Of a DNA stretch of 64,000 nucleotides, positions 55,255-64,000 are shown one piece after another. The notes beneath the pieces are model-generated. The model was not told the DNA's origin, did no database searches, and was given only the letters and a program-made list of their open reading frames with translations. The first letter of the stretch is position 1. Every line of letters begins with the position of its first letter. Source of the DNA: Peribacillus frigoritolerans (GTDB taxonomy: Bacteria > Bacillota > Bacilli > Bacillales > DSM-1321); contig NZ_CP158190.1 in the NCBI RefSeq assembly GCF_040250305.1, forward strand, positions 1,644,001-1,708,000, written 5' to 3'. The position numbers were made by a program, and so were the translations under genes.

Positions 55255-55351
55255 GTGTTACCTTTTAAAGTTTGTAAATAGCCAAATATTGAGTTTGTCT
55301 TGATTTCACACTTTCAAGAACCATCCATTTTTACAGGAAGAGGTGAAGGGG

Positions 55352-56134
55352 ATGGAAAAGGGGAAAATCGTTTCCATTGAGGACCGCATCCCGAAATTAA
55401 AACAATTAAGAAAAAGCAAAGCAAACAGGCGGCTTGTTCTTTTGCTTTCCCTTTTCTTCATTCTGGTTGCTTGTGTGCTATATTTCTTATCCCCGTTGAG
55501 CTATGTGAAATCCGTGCAGGTAGAGGGGAATCGTTATATTACTTCCAAACAGATCATTAAATTGAGTAAAGTGAAGAAGGATCGAAGCATCTGGAAGGTT
55601 GATACAGGGGCAGCAGCAGCCAATGTCAAAAAAAATCAAGAAATAAAAAGCGTTAAGGTGACTCCGGTATTTCCTAATTCCATTAAAATTACGGTTTCGG
55701 AACACAATAGGATGGCATATCTTTCCAATAATGGGAAGTTTGCACCCATTTTGGAAAACGGGTCCGTTTTAGAGGAGTTAGCAACAGGCGAAATTCCAGT
55801 ATTTGCCCCTGTTTTAATTGGTTTCAAAGAGGGTAAAGCATTAAAGTTGCTTTTAGAAGAGCTGGACAAGCTTCCTGTCGAGATCCAGAATGCCATTTCG
55901 GAAATTCATTACGCTCCAACCAAAACCGATGACTACCATATCGTCATGTTTATGAACGATGGGTTTGAAGTAAGTGCGACGAGCCGTACTTTATACGAGA
56001 AAATGATTCACTACCCATCGATAGTCAGCCAGCTGGATCCAGAGGTAAAGGGAGTCATCGATCTGGAAGTGGGTTCTTATTTTAAAGCATATGAAGACGA
56101 TGAACAAAAGGAAGAAACCAATGAGGAAAATTAA
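55352..56134 (+). CDS. divIB: Cell division protein DivIB/FtsQ
   Basis: Bitopic divisome protein, 260 aa. Basic cytoplasmic tail, membrane helix (about 30-50), extracellular POTRA domain (about 50-120, beginning VKSVQVEGNRYI), beta domain, and an acidic C-terminal tail (DDEQKEETNEEN). Joins DivIC and FtsL at the septum. Start at ATG 55352 with AGAGGTG upstream; a GTG three codons earlier overlaps the site. The 3' end overlaps ylxW by 14 bp. Confidence 0.94.
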   Translation: MEKGKIVSIEDRIPKLKQLRKSKANRRLVLLLSLFFILVACVLYFLSPLSYVKSVQVEGNRYITSKQIIKLSKVKKDRSIWKVDTGAAAANVKKNQEIKSVKVTPVFPNSIKITVSEHNRMAYLSNNGKFAPILENGSVLEELATGEIPVFAPVLIGFKEGKALKLLLEELDKLPVEIQNAISEIHYAPTKTDDYHIVMFMNDGFEVSATSRTLYEKMIHYPSIVSQLDPEVKGVIDLEVGSYFKAYEDDEQKEETNEEN

Positions 56135-56813
56135 TGGCAAACGGGTGGTTTTACCCCTGGTTTGCGTGGTTCTCGGATTCATGATTGCCTTCTCTTACAA
56201 TCTGACCAAAGAAGGTGAAGGTGCAGGGAAGGACAAAGCCTGGGATCAGGAATATGAACTCAGGCAGCAGCTGATCGAACAAGAGAAACAGAACCGGGAA
56301 CTTCAGAAGGAACTCCTTCAGAAGCAGGAAAATGTGTCCCAAATAGAAAAGGACCTAGCGCAGGAAAAACAGCTTTTTTTCAATTTGGCAAGAGATACGG
56401 AAAAATACCGGATGTTTCTCGGAAAAGTGAAGGTGAAAGGCTCAGGCCTTCAGGTGACGCTTGAAGATGGTACAGATATGGAGTCGGAAGCCAATGTTAA
56501 TAACTACCTCGTTCATGAACAGCATGTCTTCAAGGTCGTCAATGAACTATACATATCAGGTGCAGAGGCTGTTGCGATTAACGGTCAAAGGTTAAATCAT
56601 GATTCATACATAATCTGTAATGGGCCTGTGATTACAATCGATGGCCATCAGCATCCTGCTCCCTTCATCATTTCTGCGATTGGGGACCCGGATGTCCTGG
56701 CTGCTTCACTAGACCTGCCCGGTGGCATCAAGGAACAGCTGGTTAATGAGAATATTATCTTTACAGTGGAAAAGCAAAAGAATATCATTTTTGATCCAAT
56801 TATTGGAGGGTGA
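56121..56813 (+). CDS. ylxW: DUF881 family protein YlxW
   Basis: A 230-aa membrane-anchored protein of DUF881: short basic N-terminus, one membrane helix (about 8-25), a glutamine-rich coiled coil (about 45-95) and a compact extracytoplasmic domain with the conserved GAEAVAINGQRL. Function unknown; family members lie beside division genes. Start ATG 56121 overlaps divIB, with AAGGAAG upstream. Length equals B. subtilis YlxW. Confidence 0.9.
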   Translation: MRKINGKRVVLPLVCVVLGFMIAFSYNLTKEGEGAGKDKAWDQEYELRQQLIEQEKQNRELQKELLQKQENVSQIEKDLAQEKQLFFNLARDTEKYRMFLGKVKVKGSGLQVTLEDGTDMESEANVNNYLVHEQHVFKVVNELYISGAEAVAINGQRLNHDSYIICNGPVITIDGHQHPAPFIISAIGDPDVLAASLDLPGGIKEQLVNENIIFTVEKQKNIIFDPIIGG

Positions 56814-56855
56814 TCAGACCGCCGGAGTCGATGAAAGATTGGTGAGAAACTGGAA

Positions 56856-57566
56856 ATGAATAAAAAGCTTTCTTTTAGTTTGGTTACGTTGATTGCTGGC
56901 TTCATGCTCGCAATTCAATTCAATTTGGTGAATCAGCCTGTCGTATCCGATACAAGGGATATGTGGGAGCTGAAAAATGATTTATTGAAAGAACAGCAGA
57001 CCCAGGCGGAGTTAATAGAGGGTATCAGTAAGCTTGAGGGAAAAATAGCATCCTATGAAACAAAGAAAAATGAGAGTAAAGAAGAAGTATTGCGTGACAC
57101 CCTGACCGAATTAAAGACTGACGCAGGTTTGACCGAAATAAAAGGTAATGGGGTCATCGTTTCCATACAGCCTATCAAAGCGGATATCCTTCTTGGTGAG
57201 AAGGTCGAATATATTTCACCTGTTTTGATCATTCGGCTCATTAATGAAATGTATAGGTATGGCGCTGACGAAATTTCCATTTCAGGACAAAGGTATATAT
57301 CAACATCGGTTATTCGTGATATTAATGGGCAGCCGAAAATGGACGGATATCCTCTTGTTCATTACCCGGTCGAACTGCAGGCAATAACCGTTAATCCAAA
57401 GAAACTGAAGCAGCGCATAGAAGGTTCCGAACTTATGGATGATTTCTTTATAGATAATTTTGAAGTGCAGATTAAGGTGCCTTCCGGTGAGTTGACATTG
57501 CCGGCCTACCAAAATGCTATTGATGTAAAACACATGGAACCCATTATGGATGGGGGGGGATCGTAA
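56856..57566 (+). CDS. ylxX: DUF881 family protein YlxX
   Basis: A 236-aa paralogue of the preceding gene: membrane helix at the N-terminus, coiled coil (about 40-75), DUF881 domain with GADEISISGQRY matching GAEAVAINGQRL of YlxW. A tandem pair from an old duplication. Start has only a moderate site (GGTGAG). Overlaps sbp by one base. Confidence 0.88.
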   Translation: MNKKLSFSLVTLIAGFMLAIQFNLVNQPVVSDTRDMWELKNDLLKEQQTQAELIEGISKLEGKIASYETKKNESKEEVLRDTLTELKTDAGLTEIKGNGVIVSIQPIKADILLGEKVEYISPVLIIRLINEMYRYGADEISISGQRYISTSVIRDINGQPKMDGYPLVHYPVELQAITVNPKKLKQRIEGSELMDDFFIDNFEVQIKVPSGELTLPAYQNAIDVKHMEPIMDGGGS

Positions 57567-57931
57567 TGTGGCTTCCGGTTTTCGGACTATTGATTGGAAT
57601 CACGCTTGGTTTTTTGGTGGACTTTGATATTCCCCATGAATATTCAAATTATCTCTCCATTGCCGTGCTTGCTGCTTTTGATACCTTATTTGGGGGCATA
57701 CGGGCTCATCTGCAAAACCTTTATGATGAAGTAGTATTTGTAACAGGATTCTTCTTTAATATTGTTTTAGCCGCAGGTTTGGCTTTTCTAGGTGTACATC
57801 TTGGTGTAGACTTATATTTAGCCGCAATCTTTGTGTTCGGCGTAAGGCTGTTTCAAAATATTGCCCTGATTAGAAGGATCCTAATTGAAAAATGGTCCAT
57901 TTCCCGGAAAAAGCAGAAAAAAAATCGATAA
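57566..57931 (+). CDS. sbp: Small basic protein Sbp (DUF1290)
   Basis: A 121-aa membrane protein with four helices and a strongly basic C-terminus (SRKKQKKNR). DUF1290 family, named Sbp in B. subtilis, where it lies upstream of ftsA; function unknown. The ATG overlaps the ylxX stop (TAATG), with a run of G upstream acting as ribosome binding site. Confidence 0.92.
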   Translation: MWLPVFGLLIGITLGFLVDFDIPHEYSNYLSIAVLAAFDTLFGGIRAHLQNLYDEVVFVTGFFFNIVLAAGLAFLGVHLGVDLYLAAIFVFGVRLFQNIALIRRILIEKWSISRKKQKKNR

Positions 57932-58100
57932 TTTTAAAGGGAATTAAGTCATAAATGACGAATAGTTTATGGCAGTATCTAGTTTATTAATGATATCAGA
58001 CTCGTTAAAGAAGCGAACAATAAGCATCATAAAGAGAGAAATCTACGAGTTTTGTTCGGGAAATACAAATTGAACCGCTTATTATGAAAAAAATTGCGAG

Positions 58101-58130
58101 TTGTTGTAATCAGTTCTGTTATCCTATAAT
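58101..58130 (+). promoter_or_regulatory. Sigma A promoter of ftsAZ
   Basis: TTGTTG (58101-58106) and perfect TATAAT (58125-58130) with an 18-bp spacer, about 70 bp before ftsA. B. subtilis also has vegetative and sporulation promoters here. Confidence 0.6.
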
Positions 58131-58198
58131 GTATAAGTCTTCGATATAAAAATGTTATTCTACTAATACATGTATAAAACTGAAGGAGGTGCCATGGA

Positions 58199-59497
58199 AT
58201 GAACAGCAACGAAATATACGTAAGTCTTGACATCGGTACATCCAGTGTAAAAGTTATCATTGGGGAAATGGTCAATGACACATTAAATATAATCGGCGTG
58301 GGAAATGTTAAATCAGAGGGGCTCAAAAAGGGTTCGATCGTCGGCATAGATGAAACCGTCCAATCCATTCAAAAGGCTATAGAGCAAGCAGAACGGATGA
58401 TAGGGATGGAGATAAAAAAGGTAATCGTCGGCATAAGCGGAAATCATGTGACGCTTCAGCCGTGTCATGGGGTAGTAGCGGTATCCAGTGACAATAAAGA
58501 GATTACCGAGCATGACGTTTTCCGTGTCAGGGAAGCCGCGGAGTTAATAACGATACCATCCGACAGGGAAATCATCGACGTGGTGCCGATCCATTACAAA
58601 GTTGATGAACTTGATGAAATCAGTGATCCAAGGGGCATGATAGGTGTCCGGTTGGAAATGAGAGGGATATTAATCACAGGTCTTCGGACAATTTTACATA
58701 ATACGCTGCGCTGTGTGGAAAGGGCAGGGTTAGAAATAACCGATATCGCCCTTCAGCCCTTAGCCGCAGGTTCCCTTGTATTATCCAAGGATGAAAAAGA
58801 ACTTGGTGTGGCACTTGTCGATATTGGCGGAGGTTCCACGACTCTGGCAATTTTCGAACAAGGCTATTTACAATATACGTCTGTGATACCTATAGGCGGG
58901 GAAACACTTACGAAGGATCTTTCCATCGTTCTAAGGACAACGATGGAAGAAGCTGAGAAAATAAAAGTGAAGCATGGACATGCCTTTTATGATGACGCGT
59001 CTGAAGATGAAGTATTCCAAATACCGATCATCGGCAGCGATCAGCAGCAAACCTGCAACCAGTTAATGCTTTCGGATATCATTGAAGCGCGGGTGACCGA
59101 AATATTCGAGTTGATTCAAGATGATTTGAGGAGACTTGGCTTCCAGGATATACCGGGTGGTTTCGTGTTGACCGGGGGCGTCGTCAAGATGCCGGGAGTC
59201 CTGGAGCTTGCTCAATATGTGTTCCAAAACCGGGTAAGGACAGCTGAACCGAATTACATCGGTGTCAGGGAACCTCAATACACGACAGCTGTTGGTTTGA
59301 TTAAACACGCATGCAAGAAAGAGAGAATGCAAAAAAACACCGCTAATAAAACTCCTGTAGCAGCTGGACAAGCACAAGAAGATAACGACCAGCGCAGCCA
59401 GAAGGTTTCTCAGAAAAACAAAGAGAACACGGCTAAAAAACAAGGTGAAAAAGGTGAATCTAAATTCAAAAAAATCCTAGGTTACTTTTTTGAATAA
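58199..59497 (+). CDS. ftsA: Cell division protein FtsA
   Basis: Actin-like ATPase that tethers FtsZ to the membrane. It is 432 aa. Phosphate 1 motif [14 protein letters not shown] (about 10-23), phosphate 2 [15 protein letters not shown], and adenosine motif [15 protein letters not shown] Lys/Gln-rich linker leads to the C-terminal membrane-targeting amphipathic helix [19 protein letters not shown] before the ATG. 44 bp to ftsZ. Confidence 0.97.
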   Translation: MNSNEIYVSLDIGTSSVKVIIGEMVNDTLNIIGVGNVKSEGLKKGSIVGIDETVQSIQKAIEQAERMIGMEIKKVIVGISGNHVTLQPCHGVVAVSSDNKEITEHDVFRVREAAELITIPSDREIIDVVPIHYKVDELDEISDPRGMIGVRLEMRGILITGLRTILHNTLRCVERAGLEITDIALQPLAAGSLVLSKDEKELGVALVDIGGGSTTLAIFEQGYLQYTSVIPIGGETLTKDLSIVLRTTMEEAEKIKVKHGHAFYDDASEDEVFQIPIIGSDQQQTCNQLMLSDIIEARVTEIFELIQDDLRRLGFQDIPGGFVLTGGVVKMPGVLELAQYVFQNRVRTAEPNYIGVREPQYTTAVGLIKHACKKERMQKNTANKTPVAAGQAQEDNDQRSQKVSQKNKENTAKKQGEKGESKFKKILGYFFE

Positions 59498-59541
59498 CAA
59501 TCATTAAGAATCGGGAATTTCGTCAAAATAGGAGGATTGTC

Positions 59542-60699
59542 ATGTTGGAGTTTGATTCTAATCTAGAACAATTAGCAACGATAAAAGTAATAGGTGTTGG
59601 CGGCGGCGGAAACAATGCGGTAAACAGAATGATCGAGCATGGTGTACAGGGTGTTGAGTTTATTTCTGTCAATACGGATGCACAGGCTCTTAATCTATCA
59701 AAAGCAGAAATCAAAATGCAAATCGGTGGAAAGCTTACACGCGGTTTGGGTGCAGGTGCCAATCCTGAGGTAGGAAAAAAAGCTGCAGAAGAAAGCAAAG
59801 AGCAGATCGAAGAAGCGCTTAAAGGTGCCGATATGGTATTCGTAACGGCTGGAATGGGCGGCGGTACGGGAACGGGGGCTGCTCCTGTCATAGCTGGCAT
59901 TGCTAAAGATCTAGGAGCACTTACAGTGGGTGTAGTTACGCGTCCATTTACCTTCGAAGGCCGAAAACGTGCAACACAGGCACAAGGCGGCATTTCATCC
60001 ATGAAGGAATCGGTTGACACACTGATCGTCATTCCGAACGACCGCCTCCTTGAAATCGTCGATAAAAGCACGCCAATGCTTGAAGCATTCCGTGAAGCGG
60101 ATAATGTGCTTCGTCAAGGTGTACAAGGGATTTCAGATCTAATTGCTGTTCCAGGTCTAATTAACTTGGACTTTGCCGATGTGAAGACCATCATGTCAAA
60201 CAAAGGTTCCGCACTTATGGGAATCGGGATTTCCTCAGGGGAAAACCGTGCGGCGGAAGCGGCGAAAAAAGCCATTTCCAGTCCGCTGCTTGAAACATCG
60301 ATTGATGGTGCCCAAGGTGTACTGATGAATATTACAGGTGGTACGAACCTAAGTCTTTTTGAAGTCCAGGAAGCGGCCGATATCGTGGCTACTGCATCCG
60401 ATCAAGACGTAAACATGATCTTTGGTTCGGTTATCAATGAAAACTTAAAAGATGAAATCGTCGTTACGGTAATTGCAACAGGCTTTAACGAGGTTGAAGC
60501 TTCAATACGGCCTACTGGACGTCCAACACTCGGACAACAGCAGCAATCAAGACCTCAGACACAACAAACGCCACAGCAAAACGTGAAGCGGGAAGTGAAG
60601 AGGGAAGAAGTCAATGAACAGCCTGCACGTAATGCCAATCAAGGTGACGAGGCCTTGGATATTCCAACATTCCTCCGTAACCGCAATAGACGCCGTTAA
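59542..60699 (+). CDS. ftsZ: Cell division protein FtsZ
   Basis: Tubulin-like GTPase that forms the Z ring. It is 385 aa. The GTP-binding signature GGGTGTG is at 106-112, and the T7 loop residues lie in [12 protein letters not shown] Gln-rich flexible linker (about 320-365) is followed by the C-terminal tail [13 protein letters not shown] that binds FtsA, SepF and ZapA. AGGAGG upstream of the ATG. A terminator follows. Confidence 0.98.
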   Translation: MLEFDSNLEQLATIKVIGVGGGGNNAVNRMIEHGVQGVEFISVNTDAQALNLSKAEIKMQIGGKLTRGLGAGANPEVGKKAAEESKEQIEEALKGADMVFVTAGMGGGTGTGAAPVIAGIAKDLGALTVGVVTRPFTFEGRKRATQAQGGISSMKESVDTLIVIPNDRLLEIVDKSTPMLEAFREADNVLRQGVQGISDLIAVPGLINLDFADVKTIMSNKGSALMGIGISSGENRAAEAAKKAISSPLLETSIDGAQGVLMNITGGTNLSLFEVQEAADIVATASDQDVNMIFGSVINENLKDEIVVTVIATGFNEVEASIRPTGRPTLGQQQQSRPQTQQTPQQNVKREVKREEVNEQPARNANQGDEALDIPTFLRNRNRRR

Positions 60700-60714
60700 T
60701 ATCGACGTCACATG

Positions 60715-60740
60715 CCGTCCCCATTTGGGGACGGTTTTTT
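60715..60740 (+). terminator. Terminator of ftsAZ
   Basis: CCGTCCCC-ATTT-GGGGACGG followed by six Ts. Confidence 0.95.
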
Positions 60741-61148
60741 GACGTTAATAAATGAATTCCTTAAAAGCAGTAGTGTCCAATCATAATGGGGCATTCTTCA
60801 GCTTTATCACTCTGACCAATGTGCAGAACGAAATCTGCATAATAGTATCTTTGTTCTTGCCTGCATGTCCCTCAGCGGTATCTGACGGATCGCCTTGGCA
60901 GAAGGAATCCAAAAAGATGAGAGCAATAAATTATTAAACTTTTATAACATAAATCGACAGAAGTAAAAGGGAGCAGGATAGTCTCTATGACAGTAATGAA
61001 AATATCAATAGCTGTTTTTCTACAAAAAGGGTAAAAATGACTGAAAAACTCTTAAGTTTTCAGTACAAAAAGTGACACACTTTCTAAGGGCAGGTACGCT
61101 ATACTTTTTGCTAGTGGAAGGTTAGTTCATAAAAGGAGGGGAGGGTGT
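60741..61148 (+). promoter_or_regulatory. spoIIG control region
   Basis: About 400 bp with no gene; the protease gene bpr found here in B. subtilis is absent. A promoter of spoIIG type is visible: GTGACA (61072-61077) and TATACT (61100-61105) with an unusual 22-bp spacer. Upstream are candidate Spo0A boxes (TCGACA at 60954-60959; TTTTTCTACAAAA around 61015-61027, one mismatch to the inverted consensus). Confidence 0.65.
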
Positions 61149-62075
61149 TTGACTTTATATTTAGATGTGATCTGGTTGTTGAATTGGTTATTTGACTGCC
61201 TCCTTTTATATTGGACCGCAATCATTCTCAAACGAAGGGTAGCTCTTTGGCGGGTATGCATCGGCGGGCTGATTGGTTCCTTCATTATCGTATTGGCATT
61301 CACTCCTTTTTATGCAATTGCCGACCGAGTGTACATGAAGATTTTAGTATCCCTGGTCATGGTGCTGGCAACCTTTGGGTTCAATAGGTTAAAACTTTTC
61401 ATGAAATCGGTGGCCACTTTATATTTCGTGACGTTTTTATCGGGAGGTATCCTTCTAGGACTACATTACCTATTTGAATTCCAAATCGTGTCCAAGGACC
61501 CTGGTCAATATGCAGGAATCAACCGTTTTGGGGACCCTGTCAGCTGGATATTCATAATGATCGGGTTCCCGCTCGCATGGCAATTTTCCAAGCGAACACT
61601 TGAAGGAATGGAGATGACAAAACTTACACATGAACAAATGGTTTCGGTCTCGGTTAAAATTTCTGACTTCGAAGGGAAATTTCATGGATTGGTGGATAGC
61701 GGCAATCAACTATATGACCCCATTACACGTTCCCCAGTAATGATCATCGCACTTTCTGGCGGGGAAACAGGAATTCCGGACGATATGCTGGAGCTTTTTA
61801 AAAACCCTGATAACCTGATTAGTCAGGAAGAGCAGCCCGAATATTCATGGACAGGAAGAATGCGTGTAATCCCTTATAAAGTTGTGGGTCATGAACATCA
61901 GCTGTTAACCGCAATCAAACCGGATTACATCAAAATCGTTCAAGGAGAAAAAGAATTTCACGTCAAGCAGGGTCTCGTTTCGTTTACCTTTCAGCAACTC
62001 TCTCCCGACAATAGCTATCAATCTATCGTTCACCCGAAAATGTTAACCGGGATACCGGTGCAAAATGCCTCCTGA
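61149..62075 (+). CDS. spoIIGA: Pro-sigma E processing protease SpoIIGA
   Basis: Membrane aspartic protease that, on signal from SpoIIR, cleaves pro-sigma E in the mother cell. It is 308 aa: five N-terminal helices (to about 145) and a cytoplasmic aspartic protease domain with catalytic D183 in LVDSGNQLYDP, the same number as in B. subtilis. The start is TTG with AGGAGGGGAG upstream. First gene of spoIIG, immediately before its substrate gene. Confidence 0.96.
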   Translation: MTLYLDVIWLLNWLFDCLLLYWTAIILKRRVALWRVCIGGLIGSFIIVLAFTPFYAIADRVYMKILVSLVMVLATFGFNRLKLFMKSVATLYFVTFLSGGILLGLHYLFEFQIVSKDPGQYAGINRFGDPVSWIFIMIGFPLAWQFSKRTLEGMEMTKLTHEQMVSVSVKISDFEGKFHGLVDSGNQLYDPITRSPVMIIALSGGETGIPDDMLELFKNPDNLISQEEQPEYSWTGRMRVIPYKVVGHEHQLLTAIKPDYIKIVQGEKEFHVKQGLVSFTFQQLSPDNSYQSIVHPKMLTGIPVQNAS

Positions 62076-62133
62076 ACCATCGATTCACTCTTAAATTTGA
62101 CCCATAATCCGTTTATTAGAAGGGAGAATTATT

Positions 62134-62853
62134 TTGAAGAAATTCATTCTTCGGCTCACTTATTTTTGGTACAAACTATTGTTCAAGCTCGGATTGAAAA
62201 CGGACGAAATATTTTATATAGGAGGGAGTGAGGCACTGCCGCCTCCCCTTTCAAAGGAAGAAGAAGCTATACTGATCAATAAATTACCCAATGGCGATGA
62301 AGCTGCACGCTCGATCTTGATTGAACGTAATTTAAGGCTGGTGGTTTATATTGCCAGGAAATTTGAAAATACCGGCATCAATATTGAAGATTTAATCAGC
62401 ATTGGTACCATAGGTTTAATCAAAGCTGTGAATACATTCAATCCTGAGAAGAAAATAAAACTGGCTACATATGCTTCAAGATGCATCGAGAATGAAATAT
62501 TAATGTATTTACGCAGAAATAACAAAATCCGTTCTGAAGTTTCTTTTGATGAACCTCTGAATATTGATTGGGATGGAAACGAACTTCTGTTATCCGATGT
62601 ACTTGGAACGGACGATGACATTATCACGAAAGATCTTGAAGCAAACGTTGACCGTAAGCTGCTGACAAAAGCACTTACACAGTTATCTGAACGTGAAAAA
62701 CAGATAATGGAACTCCGTTTTGGACTTGCAGGCGGAGAAGAAAAAACCCAAAAGGATGTTGCCGACATGCTGGGGATTTCCCAATCTTACATTTCTCGTT
62801 TGGAAAAAAGGATTATTAAGAGGCTTCGTAAAGAATTTAATAAAATGGTGTAA
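62134..62853 (+). CDS. sigE: RNA polymerase sporulation sigma factor E
   Basis: Mother-cell sigma factor made as an inactive precursor, 239 aa. The first 27 residues or so are a membrane-binding pro-sequence ([20 protein letters not shown]...), removed by SpoIIGA. Region 2 contains [27 protein letters not shown]; region 4 ends with [19 protein letters not shown]. The start is TTG with AGGGAG upstream. Confidence 0.98.
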   Translation: MKKFILRLTYFWYKLLFKLGLKTDEIFYIGGSEALPPPLSKEEEAILINKLPNGDEAARSILIERNLRLVVYIARKFENTGINIEDLISIGTIGLIKAVNTFNPEKKIKLATYASRCIENEILMYLRRNNKIRSEVSFDEPLNIDWDGNELLLSDVLGTDDDIITKDLEANVDRKLLTKALTQLSEREKQIMELRFGLAGGEEKTQKDVADMLGISQSYISRLEKRIIKRLRKEFNKMV

Positions 62854-62938
62854 AAAAATAATTTTGCTTAAATGTCAATCAAATCAATACTTTGGTAGCT
62901 ATATTGAAAAATAATGGCGGATTTCTGTTCTAGCCATG

Positions 62939-62968
62939 TGCATATTTTTTCCTCCCGCGGAGATACTG
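62939..62968 (+). promoter_or_regulatory. Sigma G/F-type promoter of sigG
   Basis: TGCATA (62939-62944) and GATACTG (62962-62968) with a 17-bp spacer resemble the sigma G consensus TGAATA / CATACTA, and match the known autoregulated sigG promoter type. It starts 37 bp before the coding region. Confidence 0.55.
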
Positions 62969-63004
62969 TTTTTTGTACAGCGCTCCTGTGAGGAGGGAAT
63001 AATT

Positions 63005-63784
63005 TTGTCTCGTAATAAGGTTGAAATCTGCGGTGTGGATACATCAAAATTACCGGTTTTAAAGAATGAAGAAATGAGAAAACTCTTTAAAGAACTGCAA
63101 GATGGCGATATTTCAGCAAGAGAAAAACTGGTAAACGGGAATCTTCGACTCGTTCTAAGCGTCATTCAACGCTTCAACAATCGGGGAGAGTATGTAGATG
63201 ATCTATTTCAGGTAGGCTGTATAGGGTTGATGAAGTCGATAGATAACTTTGACCTAGGTCAAAATGTTAAGTTTTCAACGTATGCTGTACCGATGATTAT
63301 TGGAGAAATAAGAAGATATCTTCGTGACAATAATCCAATTCGGGTATCCCGTTCTTTAAGAGACATCGCTTACAAAGCTTTGCAGGTAAAAGAGAAGCTC
63401 ATAAGCCAGACCCTTCGTGAGCCGACAGCTGAAGAAATCGCCAAGGTGTTGGAAGTACCTCATGAAGAAATTGTTTTTGCACTAGATGCTATACAAGATC
63501 CAGTTTCACTTTTTGAACCGATTTATAATGATGGCGGGGATCCGATTTATGTACTCGACCAACTGAGTGATGAAAAAAATAAAGATAGTACCTGGATTGA
63601 TGAGATAGCTATAAATGAAGGTATGAGACGGTTGAATGACCGGGAAAAAATGATCCTTCGTAAACGGTTTTTCCAAGGGAAGACGCAAATGGAGGTAGCC
63701 GAGGAAATCGGCATTTCACAAGCACAGGTCTCCCGATTGGAAAAAGCGGCAATCAAGCAAATGAATAAAAATATCCAACAGTAG
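63005..63784 (+). CDS. sigG: RNA polymerase sporulation sigma factor G
   Basis: Forespore-specific late sigma factor, 259 aa. Region 2 is NFDLGQNVKFSTYAVPMIIG, region 4 HTH is MEVAEEIGISQAQVSRLEK. N-terminus MSRNKVEICGVDTSKLPVL matches the known protein and fixes the TTG start at 63005, 8 nt after GAGGAGGG. A longer frame from 62936 passes through the promoter. Expected to be active only after engulfment. Confidence 0.98.
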   Translation: MSRNKVEICGVDTSKLPVLKNEEMRKLFKELQDGDISAREKLVNGNLRLVLSVIQRFNNRGEYVDDLFQVGCIGLMKSIDNFDLGQNVKFSTYAVPMIIGEIRRYLRDNNPIRVSRSLRDIAYKALQVKEKLISQTLREPTAEEIAKVLEVPHEEIVFALDAIQDPVSLFEPIYNDGGDPIYVLDQLSDEKNKDSTWIDEIAINEGMRRLNDREKMILRKRFFQGKTQMEVAEEIGISQAQVSRLEKAAIKQMNKNIQQ

Positions 63785-63800
63785 AAGCTGAGCATGAGAA

Positions 63801-63875
63801 GTAGTTAGCTGAAGCGGGTAGGGCAAAAATGTCGATACCCGCTTAGCAGCTACTTATCCATAGCGGCTTTTTTAT
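63801..63875 (+). terminator. Long hairpin after sigG
   Basis: AAGCGGGTA pairs with TACCCGCTT, extended by AGCT and GTAG pairings outside (63801-63820 with 63836-63853). A TAGCGGCTTTTTTA stretch follows at 63861-63875. The rest of the window to 64000 shows no gene. Confidence 0.65.
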
Positions 63876-64000
63876 TTTGTAGAAAAGCCCTTCCGTGAAT
63901 CGAATGGACGTTTATTTATCGTATTCTTCATCCTTGAGCGCATCATGTCATATACATAGGAATAGGACCTTCATCTATGATGAAATTTTGAGGAGCTGAG

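Noticed and set aside
59523..60071. 182-codon minus-strand frame opposite ftsZ
   Set aside because: Serine-proline-rich shadow of ftsZ; no independent support.
60752..60937. 61-codon frame between ftsZ and spoIIGA
   Set aside because: No Shine-Dalgarno, directly after the ftsZ terminator; reads as the spoIIG control region. Not a remnant of bpr as far as I can tell.

Overview
The window is chromosomal DNA from an endospore-forming Firmicute of the Bacillaceae. The evidence is the sporulation genes (spoVD, spoVE, spoIIGA, sigE, sigG, gerR, ylbJ), the bacillithiol gene bshC, a caa3 oxidase operon, many TTG and GTG starts behind strong Shine-Dalgarno sequences, and a gene order that follows the Bacillus subtilis yktB-yktC / ylaF-ylaN / pycA / ctaA-G / ylbC-ylbQ / bshC / mraZ-sigG segment almost gene for gene. 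A member of the Peribacillus/Cytobacillus-like bacilli is a reasonable guess, but genus is inference only.

Layout. 1-2.2 kb: end of a tryptophan operon (trpB, trpA), then a GC-rich repeat-like element and a terminator. 2.2-11.5 kb: the ykt/yla block of mostly small proteins, with typA (ribosome-associated GTPase) and ylaK (PhoH/PIN ATPase). 12-24 kb: central carbon and respiration, with pycA, ctaA and ctaB (heme A synthesis), ctaCDEF (cytochrome caa3 oxidase), ctaG and a DUF420/CtaM-like assembly protein. 24-42.3 kb: the ylb block, with rsmD, coaD, ricF, ylbL protease, tmcAL, ylbN-rpmF, gerR, panE and bshC. 42.6-60.7 kb: the division and cell wall (dcw) cluster mraZ-rsmH-ftsL-pbpB-spoVD-murE-mraY-murD-spoVE-murB-divIB-ylxW-ylxX-sbp-ftsA-ftsZ. 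61-64 kb: the sporulation regulators spoIIGA-sigE-sigG.

How it works together. CtaA and CtaB make heme A for CtaD; CtaG and the DUF420 protein help assemble the oxidase. The dcw genes make lipid-linked peptidoglycan precursors (MurE, MurD, MraY, MurB), polymerise and crosslink them at the septum (PBP2B, FtsL, DivIB) and build the Z ring (FtsA, FtsZ). Sporulation paralogues (SpoVD, SpoVE) are embedded in the cluster, but hairpins and local promoters separate them from the vegetative genes. SpoIIGA activates pro-sigma E, which lies directly downstream, and sigma G follows.

The region is conserved core genome. I see no prophage, transposase, CRISPR array, tRNA, rRNA or defence system, and no convincing candidate for a new multi-gene system. 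The points most worth a second look are the absence of murG from its usual place between spoVE and murB, the absence of ftsW between ylaN and pycA, a CTG start for ylbC, a few unrecognised small genes (one carries a strong inverted repeat over its cysteine motif), an orphan minus-strand terminator near 29.6 kb, and several well-preserved regulatory sites (MraZ operator, spoIIG promoter with a 22-bp spacer, consensus sigma A promoters).
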